In this document: one piece after another, positions 6,294 through 12,052 of the stretch
Position numbering within the stretch: the stretch's first letter is position 1
Layout: each line of letters starts with the position of its first letter
Source: Bacillota bacterium
Lineage (GTDB): Bacteria; Bacillota; Clostridia; Tissierellales; Sedimentibacteraceae
Reading direction: 5' to 3'
Assembly (NCBI GenBank): GCA_029239575.1
Contig: JARBUP010000064.1
Span: 1 to 12,052 of the forward strand
DNA: 12,052 nt
Made by a program: the position numbers and the translations under genes
Notes under the pieces: model-generated
What the model was told of the DNA's origin: nothing
Database searches by the model: none
Seen by the model: the letters and a program-made list of their open reading frames with translations, nothing else

Positions 6294-6746
6294 ATGAAAA
6301 AGTATACAAGACAATCTAAAATTTTAGAATTGATTTCAAAAAGAGAAGTTGAAACACAAGAGGACTTAGCTGAAGGTTTAAAAGCTATGGGAATCGATGT
6401 AACTCAAGCTACTATTTCAAGAGATATTAAAGAATTGAGATTAGTGAAAGTTATGTCAAAGAATGGAAAGTATAAATATGCTACCATCGGACAAAGTCAA
6501 GAAGGTATTACTGACAGATTAAACAAAATATTTGAAAACTCTGTAGTTTCAATAGATGCTGCAGTAAATTTAATTATAATAAGAACTATACCAGGTGCTG
6601 CACAAATTTGCGCATCAGCAATTGATTATATGGGTTTAGATGATATTGCTGGAACATTAGCAGGTGATGACACAGTATTTGTAGCTATAAAATCTTTAGA
6701 AGCAGTAGATTATGTATTGCAAGAATTCAAAAAAAGTATTAGATAA
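6294..6746 (+). CDS. argR: Arginine repressor ArgR/AhrC
   Basis: ArgR is a hexameric arginine-responsive DNA-binding protein that represses arginine biosynthesis and often activates arginine catabolism. The 150-residue product has the normal length. Residues 1-65 form a winged helix with the recognition helix motif QATISRDIKEL (38-48). Residues about 75-150 form the oligomerisation and arginine-binding domain, with GAAQ (101-104) and GTLAGDDT (120-127), including the paired aspartates D125 and D126 that contact arginine in this family. A GAGGTGA site lies just before the ATG. No arginine biosynthesis gene is in the window; the placement between tlyA and recN is a conserved Firmicute arrangement and says little about regulatory targets. 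No perfect ARG box was found nearby. Confidence 0.96.
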   Translation: MKKYTRQSKILELISKREVETQEDLAEGLKAMGIDVTQATISRDIKELRLVKVMSKNGKYKYATIGQSQEGITDRLNKIFENSVVSIDAAVNLIIIRTIPGAAQICASAIDYMGLDDIAGTLAGDDTVFVAIKSLEAVDYVLQEFKKSIR

Positions 6747-6757
6747 CAGGTGATAAA

Positions 6758-8446
6758 ATGCTTTTAAACCTAAATATTAGCAACTTCGCTGTATTTGAAA
6801 AAGAATCCATCACATTTGACAGTGGATTTAATGTTTTTACAGGTGAAACAGGATCCGGAAAATCTATTTTAATTGAAGCCTTATTAATTATATTAGGAGA
6901 AAGAGCATCAAAGGATTTAATAAGAAAAGGGAAAAAAAGCGCTCTTATAGAAGCTATTTTTGATATATCCCACAATATAAAACTTAATGAATTTTTGATG
7001 TCAAATAATATTTCTATTGATGAAGGTGATTTTTTAATTGTTACAAGAGAAATATTAGAAAGTGGAAAAAGCATTAATAAAATAAATTCGAGAACTGTTC
7101 CTTTAAATATTTTAAAAGAAATAGGAAGTTATTTAATAGACGTATACGGTCAATTTGGCCATGAAAGTTTATTTAAAAAAGAAAATCACATTAAGTTATT
7201 AGATAGCTTAGTATTAAAGGAATTAGGGCCTTTGCTTGATGAGTACTTAAATTTATATAAAGATTACAGCAAAAAATGTATTGAAATTGATTATTTTGAG
7301 AAAAAACTAATAAATAAAGATTCAAAAATCGAACAGCTATCATATGAACTTTCTGAAATTGATGATTCTAATTTAGAAGAATCAGAAGAAGAAAAATTAT
7401 TAAAAGAATTAAAAAAATTATCATTTGTACAGGATGAAAAAAATTCTTTAAATGAAATAAATAACATAATAAGCCATAACTCAAATTCAGTTATAAATAA
7501 TCTGAACAGCGCTTATAGCTTATTAAATAAAATAAAAAGTTATGATGAAAATATAAACCAGTTTCTTTCAAAACTTGAATTATTATTAGAGGAAATGCAA
7601 GATTTTGTATACGAAACAATCGACTATTCCGACAACCTTGATATAAATGAAGAACAACTTAACTTAGTAGAAAAAAGAGTTTCATTAATAAATAGATTAA
7701 AAAGAAAATATGGTTTTTCAATTGAAAAAATTTTAGAATACAGAGATTCTATTTGCAATGAATTACAAATTTTAAAACAAGCAGAATCTAATTTGCTAAT
7801 TCTAAAAAAAGAACAAAAACAATTATTTAATAAAATTTCTGTTTTAGCCGATAATATATCTGTTACTAGAAAAAAAGCAGCTCATTATTTGCAAAATGAA
7901 ATTTTAATTGAATTAAATGATTTAAACATGAAAAATATTTTATTTCAAGTCAATATTACTAAAAAATCTGATTTTTCTCCAGACGGTTTAGATTCTGTAG
8001 AATTTTTAATAGCTACTAATGCGGGTAGTGATTTAAATTCAGTACAAAAAGTTGTATCTGGCGGTGAAGCTTCAAGAATTATGTTAGCATTTAAAAAATT
8101 GTGTTCTGATATAGATTTAATAGATTCATTAGTATTTGATGAAATAGATACAGGAATAAGTGGTAAAACAGCTCAAATGGCAGGGATTAAAATGAAATAT
8201 ATTTCATTAAATCATCAAGTTATTTGTGTTACACATTCTCCTCAAATAGCTTCTATTTCAAAGCATCATTTTTATATAGAAAAAAATGTTGTTGAAAATA
8301 ACACATATAGCACTGTTAAAAAATTAAGTGATGATAATAAAATTCATGAAATAGCAAGGCTTTTAAGCGGTATGAAAATAACAGAAAAATCACTGAGCAA
8401 TGCTAAAGAATTAATAGATATTAGCAATAATATCAATAATATCTAA
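6758..8446 (+). CDS. recN: DNA repair protein RecN
   Basis: RecN is an SMC-like ATPase recruited early to DNA double-strand breaks, where it holds ends together for homologous recombination. The 562-residue product has the family architecture: an N-terminal ATPase half with Walker A GETGSGKS (29-36), a long central coiled coil of K/E/N/L-rich sequence (about 155-370), and a C-terminal half with the ABC signature VSGGE (433-437), Walker B ending in D461-E462 (SLVFDEIDTGISG) and the switch VICVTHSPQIAS. Length is close to the 576 residues of B. subtilis RecN. An AGGTGA site at 6747-6753 lies just after the argR stop, 11 bases before the ATG. It is the last gene of the tlyA-argR-recN unit; the stop codon abuts the -35 element of the spoIVB promoter, and there is no terminator between them. 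Confidence 0.97.
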   Translation: MLLNLNISNFAVFEKESITFDSGFNVFTGETGSGKSILIEALLIILGERASKDLIRKGKKSALIEAIFDISHNIKLNEFLMSNNISIDEGDFLIVTREILESGKSINKINSRTVPLNILKEIGSYLIDVYGQFGHESLFKKENHIKLLDSLVLKELGPLLDEYLNLYKDYSKKCIEIDYFEKKLINKDSKIEQLSYELSEIDDSNLEESEEEKLLKELKKLSFVQDEKNSLNEINNIISHNSNSVINNLNSAYSLLNKIKSYDENINQFLSKLELLLEEMQDFVYETIDYSDNLDINEEQLNLVEKRVSLINRLKRKYGFSIEKILEYRDSICNELQILKQAESNLLILKKEQKQLFNKISVLADNISVTRKKAAHYLQNEILIELNDLNMKNILFQVNITKKSDFSPDGLDSVEFLIATNAGSDLNSVQKVVSGGEASRIMLAFKKLCSDIDLIDSLVFDEIDTGISGKTAQMAGIKMKYISLNHQVICVTHSPQIASISKHHFYIEKNVVENNTYSTVKKLSDDNKIHEIARLLSGMKITEKSLSNAKELIDISNNINNI

Positions 8447-8476
8447 GTATAAAAACAGTTTAACATGGTAAAAGTA
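8447..8476 (+). promoter_or_regulatory. Sigma-F/sigma-G-type forespore promoter for spoIVB
   Basis: GTATA (8447-8451) is followed after exactly 15 bases by GGTAAAAGTA (8467-8476). This fits the forespore sigma-F consensus of GYWTA, 15-16 bases, GG-rich -10, with one mismatch near the -10 end. The overlapping CATGGTA (8464-8470) resembles a sigma-G -10. spoIVB is known in B. subtilis to be made in the forespore under these factors, so sequence and biology agree. Initiation would fall just before the ribosome site. Confidence 0.6.
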
Positions 8477-8499
8477 AGAGTAAAACTTTAGAGGAGATT

Positions 8500-9600
8500 A
8501 TGATGCATAATTACGCTAAAAGAGTTTTGCTCTTCATTTTTTTTATAGCAATAGTTTTTACTGCTGTTTTATATGGATTTGATTTAAAAGCAAATCCATA
8601 TATGTTAAATAAATTTGGTGATCAGAACACAGATTTAGAAAAAAAATACGTCATGGTAGGTGGTCAAACAATTGGCGTAGAATTAAAAACTGAAGGTGTT
8701 TTAGTTGTGGGATTAGCGGATATAGTCAATAATGAAAATGTATTAACATCTCCTGCTAAAATATCAAAAATTCAAATAGGTGATAAAATTTTAAGTATTG
8801 ATTCAATTTCAGTAAAGTCAACTGAAGATATTTTAAATTATACAGAAGAAAATGGTATAAAGCCATATGATTTAAAAATAGAAAGAGATGGTATTATATC
8901 TAACTATTCTATAACACCTGTTCAAATGTATAATAGTAATGAAATTAAATTTGGATTTTGGGCAAGGGATGATATAGCAGGTATAGGTACAGTGACTTTT
9001 ATTGATCCTGAAACAGGAAGATTTAGTGCTATCGGCCATGGAATTTCAGATGCAGATACTGGTGATTTGATCGATATTGAAACTGGTGTTATTTCTAAAG
9101 CTAATATAACAAATATTAAATTAGGTAAAAAAGGAGAACCTGGTGAAATTATTGGTTATATTTTAAAAGATGAAGAAAATTTAGGAACAGTATATGATAA
9201 TACAGATTTCGGCATTTATGGTAATATTAATGAATATGGAGTAAAATATTTTAAAAACGATTTAATTGAAGTTGGAAGCAGAGAAGATATCAGAATAGGT
9301 CCTGCACAAATATATTCTTGTGTAAATAGTGAAATTAAAAAATATAATATAGAAATAACAAAATTATTTTTTCAAAGTAGACCTGACCAAAAAAGTTTTG
9401 TTATAAAAATTGTTGATGATGAATTACTACAGCTGACAAATGGAATTATTCAAGGTATGAGCGGTTGTCCTGTTATACAAAATGGAAAAATTGTGGGAGC
9501 AATAACACATGTATTTATGAATGATCCAACTAAAGGATATGGAATTTATATAGAATGGTTATTTGATGAAATTTATAATAGCGACAAATCACAGTTATAA
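8500..9600 (+). CDS. spoIVB: SpoIVB serine peptidase (forespore signalling protease)
   Basis: SpoIVB is made in the forespore, secreted into the intermembrane space, and cleaves SpoIVFA to release processing of pro-sigma-K in the mother cell. The 366-residue product has one N-terminal membrane/signal helix (about 8-27), a PDZ domain (about 52-135, VGGQTIGVELKTEGVLVVG and KIQIGDKILSID), and an SA-clan peptidase domain. The catalytic histidine is H180 (AIGHGISD) and the serine is S321 (QGMSGCP); D306 fits the expected aspartate position 15 residues before the serine. The terminal IVGAITHVFMNDPTKGYGIYIEW is strongly conserved in the family. Length is somewhat below the roughly 425 residues of B. 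subtilis. GAGGAG (8491-8496) lies 3 bases before ATG 8500 but 6 before the next in-frame ATG at 8503, so 8503 may be the real start. It lies upstream of spo0A, as in most spore formers. Confidence 0.96.
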   Translation: MMHNYAKRVLLFIFFIAIVFTAVLYGFDLKANPYMLNKFGDQNTDLEKKYVMVGGQTIGVELKTEGVLVVGLADIVNNENVLTSPAKISKIQIGDKILSIDSISVKSTEDILNYTEENGIKPYDLKIERDGIISNYSITPVQMYNSNEIKFGFWARDDIAGIGTVTFIDPETGRFSAIGHGISDADTGDLIDIETGVISKANITNIKLGKKGEPGEIIGYILKDEENLGTVYDNTDFGIYGNINEYGVKYFKNDLIEVGSREDIRIGPAQIYSCVNSEIKKYNIEITKLFFQSRPDQKSFVIKIVDDELLQLTNGIIQGMSGCPVIQNGKIVGAITHVFMNDPTKGYGIYIEWLFDEIYNSDKSQL

Positions 9601-9614
9601 TTTTAATAATGCTA

Positions 9615-9659
9615 TGCTTCATGAATCACTTAAGTGACGCATGAAGCAATATTTTTTTT
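9615..9659 (+). terminator. Rho-independent terminator after spoIVB
   Basis: TGCTTCATG (9615-9623) pairs with CATGAAGCA (9640-9648), with an inner TCACT/AGTGA stem (9626-9630 with 9633-9637) across a small AA/CG internal loop. A run of T (9652-9659) follows. The position 15 bases after the spoIVB stop and the good T-tract make this a confident terminator, separating spoIVB from spo0A. Confidence 0.88.
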
Positions 9660-9721
9660 AGCATAAAACGACTAAGATATATATATAATTTAATTAATTA
9701 CATTTTTTTCTATATGTTTTT

Positions 9722-9781
9722 AAAAAAATAAATAAAATTTGAAAAAAAAGAAGGAATTAAAATTTAATTTGCGTATATTAT
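9722..9781 (+). promoter_or_regulatory. Distal sigma-H-like promoter module upstream of spo0A (copy 1)
   Basis: Three A-runs centred near 9725, 9735 and 9745, about one helical turn apart, precede AAGGAATT (9751-9758). After 12 bases comes GCGTATATTAT (9771-9781). The first block, preceded by G, fits the sigma-H -35 consensus RNAGGAWWW; with an 11-base spacer, GTAT (9773-9776) would be the -10 in place of GAAT. The same two blocks with the same spacing recur 121 bases downstream. Confidence 0.5.
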
Positions 9782-9842
9782 AATGTATTGAGAATAATAT
9801 ATAATATAAAACGCATTAATTGTATTAAAATAAAATATTTTC

Positions 9843-9902
9843 AAAATTTTATAAAAAAATAATAAAAAAAAAAGGAATTTTAAAATATTATGCGTATATT
9901 AT
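9843..9902 (+). promoter_or_regulatory. Proximal sigma-H-like promoter module of spo0A (copy 2)
   Basis: A-runs (centred near 9845, 9856 and 9868) precede AAGGAATT (9872-9879), and after 12 bases an exact second copy of GCGTATATTAT (9892-9902). Initiation near 9904 would give a leader of about 30 bases containing the AGGGGG ribosome site (9923-9928). In Bacillus the sporulation promoter of spo0A is sigma-H dependent, and the -35 here fits that class well; the -10 (GTAT) is one base off the GAAT core. Confidence 0.6.
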
Positions 9903-9934
9903 ATTAGTAATAATATTTTAATAGGGGGATTAAA

Positions 9935-10729
9935 ATGCAAAAAAAAGTAAAAATAGTTATAGCTGATGACAATAAGGAATTTAGGTTAATATTAAAGGAT
10001 TTTTTAATAAGCAAAAATTGCTTTGATATCGTTGACATGGCTGATGATGGGCTTAAAGCTTTAGAAGCTGTGGAAAGATGCGAACCTGATATTTTAATTT
10101 TAGATATAATTATGCCACATCTTGATGGTTTGGGAGTTTTAGAAAAGTTACAGAAAAAAGAGCTTAAAAAATATCCTAAAGTAATTATATTATCAGCAGT
10201 TGGGCATGATAAAGTAACTCAAAGAGCAATAAACATGGGTGTTGATTATTACATAGTTAAACCATTTAATTTTGAATCTTTTGCAGACAGACTTTTACAA
10301 ATATCAGAATTTGAAACATCAAAAGTTCAAAATAAAAATAAAGAAGTAGTATATAATGAAAAAATACATGCTGAAGTTAGCTTAGAAGTAAAAATAACTG
10401 AGATATTGCATGAAGTGGGGGTTCCTGCACATATTAAAGGTTATCAGTATTTAAGAACTTCAATAATAGATGTAGTAAATAATATAGAATTATTAGGTGC
10501 TATCACAAAAGAATTATATCCAATGATTGCTCAAAAATATGGAACAACACCAAGTAGAGTTGAAAGAGCAATTAGACATGCAATTGAAGTTGCATGGACA
10601 AGGGGTAAAATTGAAACTATAAACCATATCTTTGGTTATACTATTCAAAACAATAAAGGTAAACCTACAAATTCAGAATTTATAGCAATGATTTCTGATA
10701 AATTAAGATTAGAACAAAAAGTATCATAA
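9935..10729 (+). CDS. spo0A: Sporulation master regulator Spo0A
   Basis: Spo0A is the response regulator that, when phosphorylated, commits the cell to sporulation. The 264-residue product has an N-terminal receiver domain (about 5-122) with acidic pocket D11-D12, phospho-acceptor D57 (LILDIIMPHLDG), the switch serine S87 and K109 (IVKPF). A variable linker follows, then the C-terminal DNA-binding domain (about 150-264). That domain includes VGVPAHIKGYQYLRTSI and the recognition region GTTPSRVERAIRHAIEVAW, which is nearly invariant among spore formers; residues after it contact sigma-A in known homologues. Length matches the family. The AGGGGG site (9924-9928) fits the ATG. It is monocistronic here: terminators lie upstream (after spoIVB) and downstream. 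No cognate kinase or phosphorelay gene (spo0F, spo0B) is in the window; in clostridia Spo0A is usually phosphorylated directly by orphan kinases. Confidence 0.99.
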   Translation: MQKKVKIVIADDNKEFRLILKDFLISKNCFDIVDMADDGLKALEAVERCEPDILILDIIMPHLDGLGVLEKLQKKELKKYPKVIILSAVGHDKVTQRAINMGVDYYIVKPFNFESFADRLLQISEFETSKVQNKNKEVVYNEKIHAEVSLEVKITEILHEVGVPAHIKGYQYLRTSIIDVVNNIELLGAITKELYPMIAQKYGTTPSRVERAIRHAIEVAWTRGKIETINHIFGYTIQNNKGKPTNSEFIAMISDKLRLEQKVS

Positions 10730-10738
10730 CGATTATAT

Positions 10739-10773
10739 AGAGCCTATTATTTGAAATATGGCTCTTTTTTTTT
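10739..10773 (+). terminator. Rho-independent terminator after spo0A
   Basis: AGAGCC (10739-10744) pairs with GGCTCT (10760-10765) around an AT-rich loop and is followed by a run of T to 10773. It begins nine bases after the spo0A stop codon and makes spo0A a single-gene transcript. Confidence 0.88.
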
Positions 10774-10786
10774 GATTATAAATGCC

Positions 10787-10814
10787 TTGACAACTTAGTA
10801 AAAAGTGATATTAT
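10787..10814 (+). promoter_or_regulatory. Sigma-A-type promoter for the Nudix hydrolase gene
   Basis: A perfect TTGACA (10787-10792) is followed after 16 bases by TATTAT (10809-10814), with TGA directly before it giving an extended -10. It lies just after the spo0A terminator. Predicted initiation near 10821 leaves a leader of roughly 33 bases before the TTG start. Confidence 0.7.
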
Positions 10815-10853
10815 TACTATTGAATAATAACAAGCTTTTATGAGGAGGAAATT

Positions 10854-11378
10854 TTGAACAAAGAATTTACAGTTAAAAGCGAAAAAATATTTGAAGGAAA
10901 AATAGTTAATTTACGTGTTGATACAGTAGAACTTGAAAATCAAAAATATGCTAAACGAGAAATCGTAGATCATAAAAGTGCTTCAGCTATTATCGCAATA
11001 AATGATAAAAATGAAATAATTCTCGTAAAACAATATAGAAAAGCTGTTGAAGATTTTTTATATGAAATACCTGCAGGATTAATGAATGTTTCTGAAGATC
11101 CAATGGAATGTGCTATAAGAGAATTAAAAGAGGAAACAGGTTATGAAACAGCAAATATAAAAAAAATATATGAATTTTATTCTTCGCCTGGTTTTACAAA
11201 TGAAAAAATTTTTTTATATAAAGCAGAAGAATTAACATCAGGTCAAACAATATTTGATGAGGATGAAAATATAGAAATAATAAATATAACTAAAGATGAA
11301 GCAAAACAAATGTTAGCCAACGGATCTATAACAGATAGTAAAACAATAATAGGAATTTTATATTGGTTAAACAACTAA
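10854..11378 (+). CDS. nudF: Nudix hydrolase, probable ADP-ribose pyrophosphatase
   Basis: This enzyme is predicted to hydrolyse ADP-ribose to AMP and ribose 5-phosphate, removing a reactive metabolite. The 174-residue product has a complete Nudix box at residues 75-97: G75, E81, then RELKEETGY from R89, matching GX5EX7REUXEEXGU. Downstream, YSSPGFTNEKIFLY matches the SPG-with-acidic-residue pattern typical of the ADP-ribose group; upstream, VKQYRKAVEDFLYEIPAG is also characteristic of that group. Translation starts at TTG (10854), supported by a strong GAGGAGG at 10842-10848, five bases upstream; no in-frame ATG fits. It has its own vegetative promoter. In B. subtilis nudF lies close to spoIIM, the same order as here. 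The Nudix assignment is firm; the substrate is inferred from motif and synteny. Confidence 0.9.
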   Translation: MNKEFTVKSEKIFEGKIVNLRVDTVELENQKYAKREIVDHKSASAIIAINDKNEIILVKQYRKAVEDFLYEIPAGLMNVSEDPMECAIRELKEETGYETANIKKIYEFYSSPGFTNEKIFLYKAEELTSGQTIFDEDENIEIINITKDEAKQMLANGSITDSKTIIGILYWLNN

Positions 11379-11451
11379 TTCAAACATTTCAAATAGTAAT
11401 TAAATCTCTTAGCAAGCATATTATTAAATATAGCTGTTAGGAGGTTTTTTT

Positions 11452-12033
11452 ATGAATAAATCATTTAAAAAATTAGTGTATTCAGAACATAAAAAATTAA
11501 TAGTTTTACTATTAATTATGATCGTAGCATTAATTTTATCAGCGCTTATTTATGCATTATTAGATCAAAAAAATATTATTGCAATAGATTATAAAAATAT
11601 AGGACAATTAAATTTAAGTTCATTATTTTTTAATATATTAAAACGTAATATACTATATTTTATTATACTAATTGCGCTAACAATAATTGGACAAAGCGTT
11701 TTTATAAACAGCTTATTTGGATTTTTCTCATTATATTACGGAATATCAGTATTATATCTTTTTAAAATTATGGAAACAGATAAATTGTATTTAGTTCTTA
11801 CTTTTTTAGATTATTTTATATTTTTTCCTCTTTTATTTTATTTTACTTTTATATCCAGTTCAATTTCTAAATATACAAAAAAGACAAAAAAAATAGAGAC
11901 TATTTCCCATAAATTTGATATAATAATTTCAAGCTACATGGAATTTTCTTTAATATATTTACTGATAATTGCAGCTTACAGTTTTGGTTATAGCTGTTAT
12001 ATAAAAATCTTAAGTGAATTGTTGGTGAGATAA
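11452..12033 (+). CDS. spoIIM: Probable stage II sporulation protein M (integral membrane protein)
   Basis: The 193-residue product is a polytopic membrane protein with about five hydrophobic segments (roughly 16-37, 66-86, 88-108, 112-136 and 160-185) and a basic loop (KYTKKTKK) before the last. SpoIIM works with SpoIID and SpoIIP in the peptidoglycan-remodelling complex that drives septum thinning and engulfment. Similarity to SpoIIM is weak but plausible: a short basic N-terminus with a first helix, a polar region near 38-60, then the pattern of a helix ending IIGQSVFINSLFGFFSLYYG, which parallels the IG...P...KG..VG stretch of B. subtilis. The usual P-Q-N or P-H-G element is not obvious, with LDYFIFFPLL in that place. 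Position directly after the nudF-like gene supports the call, as in Bacillus. GGAGG at 11440-11444 fixes the ATG. Function is inferred mainly from context. Confidence 0.6.
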   Translation: MNKSFKKLVYSEHKKLIVLLLIMIVALILSALIYALLDQKNIIAIDYKNIGQLNLSSLFFNILKRNILYFIILIALTIIGQSVFINSLFGFFSLYYGISVLYLFKIMETDKLYLVLTFLDYFIFFPLLFYFTFISSSISKYTKKTKKIETISHKFDIIISSYMEFSLIYLLIIAAYSFGYSCYIKILSELLVR

Positions 12034-12052
12034 TGAATAATACTAATTTTGT
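12033..12052 (+). CDS. Start of a further gene (partial, cut by window edge)
   Basis: An ATG at 12033-12035 overlaps the spoIIM-like stop codon by one base, with GGTGAG (12024-12029) as ribosome site just upstream. Only MNNTNF and a partial codon are visible, so the product cannot be recognised. In B. subtilis and several clostridia the tyrosine recombinase gene xerD lies downstream of spoIIM, so xerD is a contextual guess only. Confidence 0.5.

Larger units (their letters stand above)
9601..9934. other. Non-coding spo0A upstream region
   Basis: This 334-base gap carries no convincing gene. From left to right it holds the spoIVB terminator, an AT-only stretch, the first sigma-H-like module, about 60 bases of A/T sequence with several chance TATAAT matches, the second module, and the ribosome site. 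I found no TGTCGAA Spo0A box in it. Confidence 0.7.

Noticed and set aside
6739..7074. Open frame of about 111 codons on the minus strand
   Set aside because: It lies wholly across the 5' part of recN and the end of argR, has no ribosome site, and its product resembles no family. It is a shadow of the recN codon pattern.
9770..9815. Inverted repeat TGCGT-ATATTAT with ATAATAT-AAA-ACGCA in the spo0A upstream gap
   Set aside because: It needs a three-base bulge and an 19-base or longer loop, and almost all pairs are A-T. It is likely by chance, and the TGCGT part is better explained by the duplicated promoter element.
11417..11424. CATATTAT as a possible sigma-E -10 before spoIIM
   Set aside because: It is only partly like CATACANT, and no acceptable -35 lies at the right distance. 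A sigma-E promoter here would make biological sense but the sequence does not show it.
1..12052. Mobile elements, CRISPR arrays, riboswitches, tRNA or defence genes
   Set aside because: Reading both strands showed no transposase or integrase, no regularly spaced repeats, no cloverleaf and no recognisable riboswitch core; every substantial open frame is a conserved chromosomal gene.

Overview
The window is a stretch of chromosome from a very AT-rich, endospore-forming Firmicute of the class Clostridia or a related anaerobic lineage. The evidence is strong Shine-Dalgarno sites (AGGAGG type), low G+C throughout, and a nearly continuous run of sporulation and housekeeping genes, all on the + strand, in an order that broadly follows the Bacillus/Clostridium spoIIIA-to-spo0A region. 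I cannot name the species from the sequence. There is no mobile element, CRISPR array, tRNA or rRNA.

Positions 1-1941 hold the end of the spoIIIA operon: a C-terminal scrap of spoIIIAE, then spoIIIAF, spoIIIAG and spoIIIAH. These encode the mother-cell half of the channel linking mother cell and forespore. An extended -10 promoter at the end of spoIIIAH starts a vegetative block: an Asp23/YqhY-like gene (1990-2379); then, after a striking symmetrical hairpin/promoter, nusB, a TsaD/Kae1-like paralogue, xseA and xseB, which overlap one another (2491-5260). A 226-base non-coding gap with another good sigma-A promoter precedes tlyA, argR and recN (5487-8446).

spoIVB (8500-9600) lies just behind a sigma-F/sigma-G-like promoter and ends in a clear terminator. 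The 334-base gap before spo0A contains two near-identical sigma-H-like promoter elements 121 bases apart, each preceded by roughly helically phased A-tracts. spo0A (9935-10729) ends in its own terminator. After it come a separately promoted Nudix ADP-ribose pyrophosphatase, a divergent SpoIIM-like membrane protein, and the first codons of one more gene. The Nudix-spoIIM order matches the nudF-spoIIM neighbourhood of Bacillus.

Together the window joins the sporulation decision (Spo0A), forespore-to-mother-cell signalling (SpoIVB), engulfment-stage membrane machinery (SpoIIIA proteins, SpoIIM), and DNA repair, RNA and arginine regulation genes (RecN, XseAB, NusB, TlyA, ArgR). Compared with Bacillus subtilis, accB-accC, folD, ispA and dxs are missing from their usual places, as is the nadK often found between tlyA and argR in clostridia. 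I see no clearly new multi-gene system. The least explained items are the TsaD-like paralogue, the symmetrical promoter hairpin before nusB, and the duplicated promoter module before spo0A.
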